Shown: positions 1 through 6,782, numbered from the stretch's first letter. The stretch: 10,297 nt of DNA from Dictyocoela muelleri (GCA_016256075.1 SDVU01000823.1:1-10297); one strand, 5' to 3'. The notes: generated by a model from the letters alone, not told the origin. Program-made: numbers and translations.

Positions 1-17
1 GATTTCTTAGACTATAT

Positions 18-137
18 ATGGTAATTATAAGCATAAAATTTTTCAATTATTAAATTCCCGCTAATATCACGACGAGTTACTCCCCAAAACATATTTTTTA
101 AGGGTAATTGGTTCATTTTCATAAACTAATTTCTGGT
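18..137 (+). repeat. Left terminal inverted repeat of Merlin element
   Basis: This arm starts with ATGGTAATTATAAGCATAAA and continues through ATATCACGACGAGTTACTCC to ACTAATTTCTGG. Its reverse complement is found at about 1126-1243 with scattered substitutions and small indels, and a third diverged copy in the same orientation lies at about 1261-1382. The outermost bases before position 18 only loosely match the GGGACTATGTCCC end seen at the other copies. Confidence 0.85.
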
Positions 138-149
138 CATATGAGTGTA

Positions 150-177
150 AAAATAGTTTTGTCGACAAAACTATTTT
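150..177. promoter_or_regulatory. 28-bp perfect palindrome upstream of transposase start
   Basis: AAAATAGTTTTGTC followed by GACAAAACTATTTT is an exact palindrome centred on GTC|GAC. It lies between the left terminal repeat and the likely transposase ATG at 192. It could be a subterminal transposase-binding site, a promoter-proximal operator, or a hairpin in the 5' leader. The sequence shows only the symmetry; the role is inferred from its position. Confidence 0.6.
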
Positions 178-191
178 ATTTTTTTTCACCC

Positions 192-1075
192 ATGGCAAGA
201 CCTTTAAAAAATATTAATAAGATGAGATATGATGAAATAGTGTTAATGAACGTCAATAAAAAAAGGAGAATCCACATTTTGCAAAGATTTGGTATCATTC
301 CTAAAAACATGAAATGTAAATCATGTAGGCCATTAATGAAACTTGACAAAAGGCCATCTATAAAAGTTGGGTATAGTTGGAGATGCATAAAGTGTTATTC
401 TCGCAGATTAATATACGATCAAAGTCAGTTATCTGGTTGTAAAATCGATTTTTTAAAATTCATTAAATTATCATATTTATATTTTCATAAAAATATAGGA
501 CCAAAAGAGGCGATGTATGATCTTCGCATTAAGAGAGATGCTTATTATCATTACAAAAAGATTTTTCAAACAGCCTGGTTAAGAGATTTTTTGTTAAATG
601 ATAAAAAATTAGGTGGTCCTAATTATGAAGTTCAAATTGATGAATCATGTTTTAATAAGAGAAAGTATCATAAATGAAGATTTAAGAGAAAAATGTGGGT
701 ATTTGGAGGTATTGAAGTAGGTTCTGGGCAAGTTTTTTAAGGAAGTCAACAATAGAAGCGCAGAAACATTATTGCCTATAATCGATCAACATATTAAAAA
801 GGAAACAAATATAGTATCTGATATGTGGAAATCGTATATATCACTGAGAAATAGAGGATTTCAACATTATACAGTCAATCATTCATTATATTTTGTTAAT
901 CCAATAACACAAAAACATACACAACTAAGTGAAAATCTTTGGATGTTAACCAAAAAAAAATTCATAATGATTTTGGAATAAATTGAAAAAATGTTCAGAG
1001 GCATCTTGATTATTTCGTATTAAAAGAAATTTAAAGCGTAATTTTTCCGAATTTCTTTATTTATTAAAAAATTAA
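192..1075 (+). pseudogene. Merlin transposase pseudogene (ISXO2-like DDE)
   Basis: The likely start is the ATG at 192, beginning MARPLKNINK; CACCC sits directly before it, a C-rich start context common in microsporidia. An upstream ATG at 108 falls inside the terminal repeat and is less likely. An N-terminal zinc ribbon is visible as two Cys pairs, CKSC (codons 315-326) and CIKC (384-395). The DDE triad is recognisable: Asp in QIDES (639-641), Asp in VSDMWKSY (820-822) and Glu in SENLW (931-933). The gene is broken. A TGA at 675-677 stands where related transposases usually have Gly (KYHK-G-R). The frame shifts in the T/A run near 740, so the domain continues in another frame to 981. The C-terminal part (NVQRHLDYFVL, then LKRNFSEFLYLL) needs further shifts near 955 and 1025 and holds a TGA. 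At least five lesions make it inactive. Confidence 0.85.
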
Positions 1076-1125
1076 TTTAATTGAGTTTATTGTTATTATT
1101 AATTTTAAGTTTAAAGAAATGTTTT

Positions 1126-1243
1126 AGAAATTAGTATTATGAAAATGGTCCAATTACCCTTAAAAAATATGTTTTGGGGAGTAACTCGTCGTGATATTAA
1201 GGGGAATTAAAAAAAATTAAAAATTTTATGCTTATAATTACCA
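1126..1243 (-). repeat. Right terminal inverted repeat of Merlin element
   Basis: This is the reverse complement of the left arm at about 18-137, from AGAAATTAGTATTATG inward to CTTATAATTACCAT at the outer end. It is better preserved than the left arm at its outer end. Confidence 0.85.
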
Positions 1244-1382
1244 TTTTGGGACATAGTCCCAAAATAATAATTATAAGCATAAAATTTTTAATTTTTTTTA
1301 TTTCCCCTAATATCACGAACGAGTTACTCACAAAAACATATTTTTTAAGGGTAATTGGGCCATTTTCATAATACTAATTTCT
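1126..1382. repeat. 257-bp palindrome: right TIR joined to an inverted second TIR
   Basis: The right arm of the Merlin element (1126-1247) is followed by a second, diverged terminal repeat in left-end orientation (1261-1382). The two are back to back around GGGACATAGTCCC at 1248-1260, so both would end in the same 13 bases. After 1382 homology stops in GGACATATGTGGGACTC. No transposase-like sequence follows the second arm, so it is a solo terminus, a MITE remnant, or a fold-back copy of the first terminus. Confidence 0.85.
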
Positions 1383-1588
1383 GGACATATGTGGGACTCA
1401 GTACCTAATTTTTTATTATTATTTATTATTTTTTATTATTTTTTATATTATTATTACCACACTTATTATAAAGAGCTATATAAATAAACTAATTTTTTTC
1501 TTTAATAAATTCATTATCTTTATTATTTTTAATAAAAATTTTGTGATATAAATAATTTTTTTTATACCTTATTCAATTTCGATCTTTT

Positions 1589-1681
1589 ATACAAAATTTG
1601 GGATTTTTCAAAAATTAACAAAATTTTTAAAAAATTAAATTTTTAAAAAATTAAATTTTTAAAAAATCCCAAATTTTGTAT
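1589..1681. repeat. Inverted repeat enclosing three 16-bp tandem units
   Basis: Arms of 21 bp (1589-1609 and 1661-1681) match as an inverted pair at 20 of 21 bases, for example ATACAAAATTTGGGATTTTT against AAAAATCCCAAATTTTGTAT. Between them, AAATTTTTAAAAAATT occurs at 1621-1636 and 1637-1652, and a third unit ends in C at 1653-1668. Each unit is itself almost palindromic. This may be a tiny MITE or a replication-slippage product. Confidence 0.75.
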
Positions 1682-1883
1682 ATGCGTCGAAACATTTATA
1701 GCTGTTTTGAATTAAATAATTCTGTGAAAACCTTGTTTAAATAATCATTCTGTGAAATTATTGAACAAAATTCAATTTTAAAATTTAAAAAAAATTAAAA
1801 AAAAATTAAATTTAAAAGGTTGGTTTTGGGAAGTTTAACAGAAGACTTATTTTGGTAAACTCCCATATTTATTTATGAATCAT

Positions 1884-1936
1884 CGTTCTTCTATAATTAT
1901 TTTTGAAACATCTTATCGATGTTTCAAAAAAGAACG
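1884..1936. repeat. Hairpin with 12-bp perfect inner stem
   Basis: TTTTGAAACATC (1901-1912) pairs with GATGTTTCAAAA (1918-1929) across the loop TTATC. Outside it, CGTTCTT (1884-1890) pairs with AAGAACG (1930-1936), leaving an unpaired bulge on the left side. No function is evident. Confidence 0.65.
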
Positions 1937-2147
1937 AACCTGATGCATCAACGACCAATAATAAAAACATATCAACAAACAGACTCGGGTTCCAAAACTC
2001 AATGTATATAACATTACCTCTCTATTTAACCTTGGCCGGCTCTTATGGCGAGTTAAAATTCTTTCGTCAGCCATTTCAATATGATAACAACTGGATACTA
2101 TTAACTTTATGACTTTCCTTTCTCAAGAAATTCTGGTAATAACCAGC

Positions 2148-2417
2148 TTTGGGGTCGTCGAGAAATTAAAGATGATAAAGAACCGAAATAAAAACTGAAT
2201 CACCAAATATTCTGCTGTTAAATAATCATGGATTGTTTTTTTAATTAGTCGACTATTTATACTTTTTTTCCTATTTTGGTTTTGCCAAATTAGGAAAAAA
2301 TGTATAAATAGTCGACTAATTTTAAAAAACCAAACCATGATTATTTAACAGCAGAACATTTGGTGTATCGGTTATTATTTCGGTTCTTTACCATCTTAAT
2401 TTATCGACGACCCAAAG
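2148..2417. repeat. Palindromic MITE-like unit, copy 1
   Basis: This 270-bp palindrome starts CTTTGGGGTCGTCG and ends CGACGACCCAAAG. Inner matched blocks include AAAGAACCGAAATAA / TTATTTCGGTTCTTT, TTCTGCTGTTAAATAATCAT and its complement, and ATTAGTCGACTATTTATA (2244-2261) with its complement at 2303-2320. The spacer is about 40 bp around TTTTGGTTTTGCC. The same family is found at 2693-2957. Confidence 0.85.
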
Positions 2418-2694
2418 AGGATGACAAGTTAAACACTTATATATAAAAATTTTAAGTTTATATTACTTATCTAATCTATTTAAAAGAGAGAGAATATAAA
2501 AAGGTAGACATTTTACGAATTTGCCACATCATTTTAGACAGAGGATATAATTATTCATATGATATCCCCATGTCTAAAATGATGTGGAAAAAAACAAATA
2601 TGTCTACACTTTTAATATTTTTTCTCTTTTAAATAGATTAGATAAGTATTATAAACTTAATTTTTTTATATAGGTGTTAAACTTGTCATTCTCT
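2415..2694. repeat. Central palindromic unit
   Basis: This 280-bp palindrome is unrelated to its two neighbours. The arms match through GACAAGTTAAACAC / GTGTTAAACTTGTC, CTTATCTAATCTATTTAAAAG and its complement, and CATCATTTTAGACA (2527-2540) against TGTCTAAAATGATG (2571-2584). The loop lies around ATTATTCATATG. Confidence 0.85.
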
Positions 2695-2957
2695 TTGGGG
2701 CGTCTAGAAATTAAGATAATAAAGAACCGAAATAATAATCGATATACTAAATATTCTGCTGTTTAATAATCTAGGATTAGTATTTTAAAATTAGTCGACT
2801 ATTTATACTTTCCTAATTTGGCAAGCTAAATTAGAAAAAAGTATAAATAGTCGACTAATTTTAAAATACTAATCCAGGATTATTAAACAGCAGAATATTT
2901 GCTATATCGATGCTTATTTCGGTTCTTTATTATCTTAAATTTCTAGACGCCCCAAAG
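2693..2957. repeat. Palindromic MITE-like unit, copy 2
   Basis: This 265-bp palindrome starts CTTTGGGGCGTCTAG and ends CTAGACGCCCCAAAG. It shares the AAGAACCGAAATAA, ATTCTGCTGTT and TTAGTCGACTATTTATAC blocks with copy 1 at 2148-2417. Its two arms share variants that copy 1 lacks, such as GCGTCTAG near the ends and GGATTAGTATTTTAAAA, so each copy resembles itself more than the other. Confidence 0.85.
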
Positions 2958-3078
2958 CTGGTTAGTACCGAAATTCTTTGTCCGTCTTAGAATTTCCGAT
3001 CTCATTTTTTATTAAAACTTCTTCATTCTAATTGAAAATATAAATACTTTTATTATAAAAAGCATAAAAAATTATTTA

Positions 3079-3357
3079 TTAGTACTTTAATTGATTCTCT
3101 TTAACTAATTTTTTATCAATTATAATCCCTTTCTCCATGGAAATTACGATGCTACGGTAAATTTTGCCGTTGTATGCGTCTACTATCTTTTTTAGTTTGA
3201 TTTCTTTTAAATTTTTCAGGTGCGGTACGTATTGTCTTATTAAGCCTTTCGACCCGCTAATTGTTCGCATGATAATATAGAATGCTAAAATTATGCAAGG
3301 TTTCCTCTCCGAGAAAAAATCGTTGACGTATTTTTTGGTAAATTCTTTACTATAATA
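3079..3357 (-). pseudogene. Possible 5'-truncated coding fragment, unidentified
   Basis: The minus-strand frame is open from just after a TAA at 3358-3360 to a TAA at 3079-3081, about 92 codons. The first ATG is at 3268-3270 and would give a 63-residue lysine-rich product. The frame stays open for about 29 codons upstream of that ATG, with plausible coding content (SKEFTKKYV, ERKPCIILAFYIIMRTIS). That suggests the surviving C-terminus of a longer protein cut off by the tRNA-like repeat that begins at 3366. Base composition is less AT-rich than the flanks. I do not recognise the family, and a chance open frame cannot be excluded. No signal peptide or catalytic motif is apparent. Confidence 0.35.
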
Positions 3358-3365
3358 TTAATCAA

Positions 3366-3550
3366 GGAGCCGGATAGCTCAGAGGTTAACACTCTTGAAT
3401 GTAAGATTTAAGTATCGTGGTTCGTATCCGCCGACGTCCCTCCTTAATAAATAATGAGGGAATGTCCAAAATCAGTCCAAAATCAGTCCAAAAACTATAG
3501 AAATATAGTAATAATATACAGCTCTTTCAGTGTGGTATAGCACATTGTCC
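3366..3550 (+). repeat. SINE-like repeat with tRNA-derived head, copy 1
   Basis: The head at 3366-3446 carries a good pol III A box, TAGCTCAGAGG (3375-3385), and a B box close to consensus, GGTTCGTATCC (3419-3429). It resembles a tRNA (the GCCGGATAGCTCAG stretch is lysine-like) but cannot form a proper acceptor stem, so it is not a working tRNA gene. The body holds three 11-bp units of GTCCAAAATCA (3464-3496, the last diverged). It ends near a hairpin (3528-3547) with seven pairs, CAGTGTG against CACATTG including one G-T. The same arrangement recurs at 3695-3860. Confidence 0.7.
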
Positions 3551-3694
3551 TCAACCTTTTTTTAACACGGACGGGGCAAAGTATAAAAAAAAATCGGGGT
3601 CCTGTCAAAGTATAGACTAAATTTGTGGTCTGGCAATCTATATACAATTATTTTAATATATAAATTAAACCAAAAATCTTCCTAAAACGTAAAC

Positions 3695-3860
3695 TTGCCA
3701 GATAACCCAGTCGTTAACACTCTAGAATGTAACATCCATGTATCGAGGTTGCAATTCCGCTGAAGTCATTTTAATAAATAAATAATATTGTCATGACGTG
3801 GTCAATAAGTATATAACTATAGTATTAATATACATTTGTCAGCGTGGTATGGCTGATTTA
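3695..3860 (+). repeat. SINE-like repeat with tRNA-derived head, copy 2
   Basis: This copy aligns by eye with copy 1 along its length. The A-box region reads GATAACCCAGTCGTTAACAC, the centre shares CTCTNGAATGTAA, and the B-box region reads GAGGTTGCAATTCCGC. The body shares TTAATAAATAA, AACTATAG and TAATATACA. The terminal hairpin at 3839-3856 (TCAGC / GCTGA around GTGGTATG) sits at the same place as in copy 1 with a different stem sequence. The 11-bp tandem units of copy 1 are absent. The head is more decayed than in copy 1. Confidence 0.65.
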
Positions 3861-3904
3861 AATTTGGTCTAATATGACGATGAAGCGGAATTAAATCTCG
3901 TAAG

Positions 3905-4076
3905 CGTAGAGATATGTCGGATGCAAGTGATACCGACGAAAACGCACAAAATTTCCATTTTGTGTGTTTTCTTCGTAAGAAAGGGTAATAAAAAGTAAAG
4001 ATTAATAAAATAAAAATTTATTTATTTAAATATTGCGGAATAATACAGTAGACGGTGGTTTTTACGACATTAAAAA
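3905..4076 (+). mobile_element. Short deletion derivative (MITE-like) of the second Merlin-like element
   Basis: Two end segments of the element at 6640-7693 appear here in the matching order and orientation without a transposase. First, TACCGACGAAAACGCACAAA with its hairpin (3935-3975) matches the minus strand of the hairpin at 7650-7693. Then 4045-4068 matches the reverse complement of 6693-6716 at 23 of 24 bases (core GGTGGTTTTTACGAC). The 70 bp between are AT-rich. The exact termini are not determined. Confidence 0.6.
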
Positions 4077-4247
4077 AAGTTGATTTTACGTAAACTCTAA
4101 AAAAAAATCAATAAACATTTTATTGAGCATAATTGTCCCGCGCGAAGCGCGGCGCTTTTTATTTTTTTAACTTATTATTGTTAATTTTTTATATATTGTT
4201 TTTTATTAATATATTGATTTGTTATTAATTTTATTTTATGAAATATT

Positions 4248-4318
4248 TGTTGACGGCGGGAGTTGATCCCACCACACAACAGTGAATCTATTTTCCGATT
4301 ACCACTAGGTCACAACAC
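4248..4318 (-). pseudogene. tRNA-like sequence (Glu-like), head of inverted repeat
   Basis: The minus strand reads TGTTGTGACCTAGTGGTAATC onward. CTAGTGGTAATCGG resembles an A box/D arm and GGGATCAACTCCC is a good B box/T arm. A short acceptor pairing of TGTTG with CAACA is possible. The anticodon region GATTCAC would place TTC (glutamate), but position 33 is A rather than the invariant T, and two acceptor pairs fail. It is probably a tRNA pseudogene serving as the head of a repeat, not a functional tRNA. Confidence 0.5.
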
Positions 4319-4598
4319 AAATTTTATTTTTTTTATAATTTAAATAATAAATTTAATATTTAAAGATGTAAATTTTTATTTCTAACTTAAATTTTACATT
4401 TTACAAATTATAGTATATTTATGATTTATTATAAATTTTTATTAGATTATAAAGATCATTAAAAAATAACAATTATGTAAATAAATTATATAGACAAGAT
4501 TTTAACTAGTTTTTTTTTTAAAAATACAGTTATTACAAAAAAATGTTATTTTACAAAAATATTAATTAATAATTAGCAAATATATAATTTGTGTTTAT

Positions 4599-4663
4599 TT
4601 GTCAAGAGATTAGGATGAATTGTATTAACTATTGTGTGATGGGTTCAACTCCCGCAGTCAACA
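4599..4663 (+). pseudogene. tRNA-like head of the right-hand inverted copy
   Basis: The sequence parallels the tRNA-like head at 4248-4318 on the other strand. The T-arm GGGTTCAACTCCCGC and the end GTCAACA are kept, and ATTGTGTGATGGG matches TGTTGTGTGGTGGG. The D-arm is decayed (GATTAGGATGAATTG), so this copy no longer looks foldable as a tRNA. Confidence 0.5.
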
Positions 4664-4780
4664 AAAATTTCATAAAATAAATTAATAACAAATCAATATA
4701 TTAATAAAAATCAATATATAAAAAATTAACAATAATAAGTTAAAACAATAAAAAGCGCCGCGCTTCGAGCGGGACATAAT

Positions 4781-5518
4781 ATGGCTGTAATAAGAACACA
4801 AGGTGTAATAGTCATGTATATTTGAAAGTACTATTTTAATATAACTCATATTAAATTTTCTTGACAGCTTTTTCTACGCAAATGTTGTTTTTTAAGTTTA
4901 ACTTTTTTAATCCATTTTTCTATGTATAAATTGCCGACAATTTTTAAAAAAAAATATATATTACATAAATTTTTACGCAAATTTATACGAGCAAAGAAAT
5001 ATTTGAAAAGCAGATATAGTAAGAGAAGCTATCTTTAAGACGTGTTCACCGGATATATTTTCAGAATATGCAATGTAACCGTGTCATGCTCATACAATAT
5101 AAAAAAACATCATGTTTTGTAAACATAGATTTATCTTATCGAATATAGAAAATAAATATAGAGGGTTGTTATTTCTGTGACTACCGGCAGAAGTTGCAAG
5201 AAATGAATAAAAAAAGAATTTCCTAAATGTATGTTTATATAATTTCTATTTTCTTTTATACCTTTATAAACAAATAAGAATTTGTTTTCTATTTTAAATA
5301 AACCAATAATCATAGTCAACCATTAAACTCTTTTAATTTCCCTTAATCCTAATTTCTAGATGAAATCTCATAACATCCAACAAAGTGCAAGCCCTTGTTA
5401 CGAATTATATAGATAATACACATGTATTATAAAACGGAATATAAAGCTGGAAGAATACTTATTAGCGGTTAATTCTAAGCTATAAAAGTTATTGTATAAG
5501 ATTTTAATAAGGAATAAT
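4781..5518. other. Unassigned AT-rich stretch
   Basis: No gene, RNA or clear repeat could be supported. The longest open frames are on the minus strand (5131-5319 and 5398-5607); they are A/T-driven, hydrophobic and unrecognised. A minus-strand stretch near 4885-4945 reads WIKKVKLKKQHLRRKSCQ and may be decayed coding sequence, but it is too short to judge. The right part may belong to the pogo/jerky element that starts near 5519. Confidence 0.5.
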
Positions 5519-6491
5519 ATGATCAGGAGAGAAAAGTTAAAAATCATATAGTTAAGAAAATTATAAAAAAGATAAGATTGACAGTGTTGGATTACATTAG
5601 GAAGCAAACGTAGGAGACACGAAGCGAATTTGTCTTCAATTATTGTTTAAAAGAAGAGATCACCAGATATTCTAGGAGTGAAATATTCAATATTGAGGTA
5701 ACAAATCTGTATTAAAAAAGTTCAGATAAATCCTATGTTTATGATAAAAAAATAATCATACAAGTATAAAGCAAAACAAGACTCTTGATATAATTATGCA
5801 GTGATTAACTTTTTTGGTGAATAGATAAAACCTTTGCTGAACAATAGATCAATGAATCCGAGAACCTTTTTAGAATTTACTAAGATTTTTATAATATTTC
5901 TCACCGGTCTGACAAATCATAATGGCTTTCAGAGAGTCTTTTTAGAAGTATATATCAGATTTAAACACTTGACTAATCGTAAAAAATAAATATTTTGATT
6001 ATACTTGATAATTTTTCTAACATCTAGTGAATGGCAGAACACAAATCAAAATTGTCGTTTCTATTTTAAAACGCAACCTCAGTTATCCAGCCAATAGATA
6101 TTGAAATCATAAATCCATTAAATCAAAGTTAAACAAAAAATTACAACTTTTCTAGTTTTCATGGATTTTAATAATGATATGATTCACATATAAGTTTAAA
6201 GAAATTAATATTTTAAATTTGCTCTTATAGATCTATAATTCCATTGATTAAATAGCAAACACAATAAGATAAAATTGTTGGAACAAAGCTGACTTGTTTG
6301 AACATACCGAAAAATCGTTATAATGTGTATTAAAATTCGATAAGACACCTATAGACAAGTTGGATGGTGATTTGGTTTCTTTTAAATATATTTATACGGT
6401 ATATTAAAATAATCTCAATCATATAATATCTGAATATTCTAAAATTTCCGCGTCTCACTTTTATATTTGGCGAAAAATAGCTTACATTTAA
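5519..6491 (+). pseudogene. pogo/jerky-type (DDE_1, CENP-B-like) transposase relic
   Basis: Pieces of a DDE_1 transposase appear in the expected order across three frames. At 5521-5715 an N-terminal lysine-rich helix and possible helix-turn-helix (KIRLTVLDYIRKQT, then TRSEFVFNYCLKEEIT) look like the CENP-B/psq DNA-binding region. At 5921-5986 NGFQRVFLEVYIRFKHL precedes the catalytic strand ILIILDNFSN (5992-6021), the equivalent of the family's LLLLDN, with Asp at 6007. NATSVIQPIDIEIINPL (6070-6120) matches the hallmark TTS-LQPLDQGII block, with Asp at 6097. At 6198-6491 one frame carries NILNLLL, IANTIR, NCWNKADLF and about 55 further residues, typical of the C-terminal region. The first catalytic Asp was not found. 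There are at least two frame changes and many stops, so it is old and dead. No termini were recognised. Confidence 0.75.
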
Positions 6492-6640
6492 AGCAAAATA
6501 CATGATGCTGCCGATTTAATAATTTACAAGTATGTAGAAAAAATGTCTAAAGGATCTTGATTATATTTTTATGTCTTTAAGAGAATTACCTAAGAGCCCA
6601 GAATATTATACATTATTATCTTTAATTATATTTTTTCCCT

Positions 6641-6667
6641 AAGGCGATTTTAAACAAAAAGCGCCTT
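6641..6667. repeat. Subterminal hairpin of the second element (3' side)
   Basis: AAGGCGATTTT (6641-6651) pairs with AAAAGCGCCTT (6657-6667) at 10 of 11 positions around the loop AAACA. On the element's own strand it follows the transposase and the conserved GGTGGTTTTTACGAC block, so it may be a terminator-like or end-recognition structure. Confidence 0.6.
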
Positions 6668-6782
6668 TTACGCATGCTTTTTTTGAATTTACGTCGTAAA
6701 AACCACCATCTACTGTAGTTGTAGTAATCTGGTGTAAACTTCATTTTTGACTTCATTATTTTGACTAATTATATACTTTTTT

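Larger units (their letters stand above)
10..1260 (+). mobile_element. Merlin (ISXO2-like) DNA transposon, decayed
   Basis: The unit is about 1.25 kb: two inverted arms around a broken DDE transposase. The left arm lies at about 18-137 and the right arm at about 1126-1243. They share several blocks, for example GGTAATTATAAGCATAAAA near the outer end and ATTACCCTTAAAAAATATG / CATATTTTTTAAGGGTAAT further in. Transposase similarity (QIDES, SDMWKSY, SENLW) points to the Merlin superfamily, the eukaryotic relatives of IS1016/ISXO2. The left terminus is eroded compared with the right, which ends in TTTTGGGACATAGTCCC. No clear 8-9 bp target duplication is visible, because the right flank is itself another terminal repeat. 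The outer limits are uncertain by about 10 bp. Confidence 0.85.
1383..2123. other. AT-rich stretch with small repeats, no recognised gene
   Basis: From 1410 to 1830 the sequence is mostly A/T runs and imperfect TTATTATT tracts. It contains the tandem/inverted repeat at 1589-1681. A direct repeat follows: TTAAATAATTCTGTGAAA at 1712-1729, and again at 1737-1757 with three extra bases. A weak inverted repeat with GGGAAGTTTAAC and GTAAACTCCC lies at 1828-1864. About 1937-2112 is less AT-rich and open on both strands: plus frame to 2112 with SYGELKFFRQPF, minus frame with ATG near 2063 reading MADERILTRHKSRPR. Neither product was recognised, so no gene is called. Confidence 0.55.
2124..2980. repeat. 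857-bp palindrome made of three nested palindromes
   Basis: The outermost arms are inverted copies: TAACCAGCTTTGGGG-like sequence at about 2139-2154 and CCCCAAAGCTGGTTA at 2950-2964, with similarity out to CAAGAAATT (2124) and ATTCTTTG (2980). Inside are three consecutive units, each palindromic on its own: 2148-2417, about 2415-2694, and 2693-2957. The first and third are members of one family, so the whole block is symmetric around about 2555. There is no coding frame. It behaves like a fold-back or MITE cluster with no visible autonomous partner in the window. Confidence 0.85.
4131..4780. mobile_element. Inverted pair of tRNA-headed repeats with GC-rich hairpin ends
   Basis: Arms at 4131-4318 (minus) and about 4599-4780 (plus) are inverted copies separated by about 280 bp of A/T-rich filler. 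Each arm runs from a tRNA-like head (facing inward) through an AT-rich body, with AACAAATCAATATATTAATA and AATTAACAATAATAAGTTAA shared, to a GC-rich outer tip. The tip reads CCGCGCGAAGCGCGG on the left, a 6-bp stem with a GAA loop, and CCGCGCTTCGAGCGGG on the right. Either two SINE-like copies landed head to head, or this is one fold-back element. The GC-rich tips stand out strongly from the surrounding composition. Confidence 0.7.

Noticed and set aside
176-388. Minus-strand open frame of 70 codons
   Set aside because: It lies antisense to the zinc-ribbon part of the Merlin transposase and has no family features.
2123-2338. Minus-strand open frame of 71 codons
   Set aside because: It lies inside a palindromic repeat unit and its composition follows the repeat; nothing suggests selection for protein.
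2124-2980. CRISPR-like or satellite array
   Set aside because: There are only two related units, each palindromic and hundreds of bases long; no short regular spacers exist and the genome is eukaryotic.
3366-3446. Functional tRNA gene
   Set aside because: A and B boxes are present but the acceptor stem does not pair and the anticodon arm loop is the wrong size; a diverged copy nearby shares non-tRNA sequence, fitting a SINE-like repeat.
5131-5607. Two minus-strand open frames rich in Ile, Phe, Leu and Tyr that might be membrane proteins
   Set aside because: The hydrophobicity follows from A/T bias, and the right one overlaps the start of the pogo/jerky relic on the other strand.
5580-5720. 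Integrase core of a retroelement
   Set aside because: A loose resemblance in one frame did not hold; the downstream LDN and QP-D blocks fit a DDE_1 DNA transposase better.
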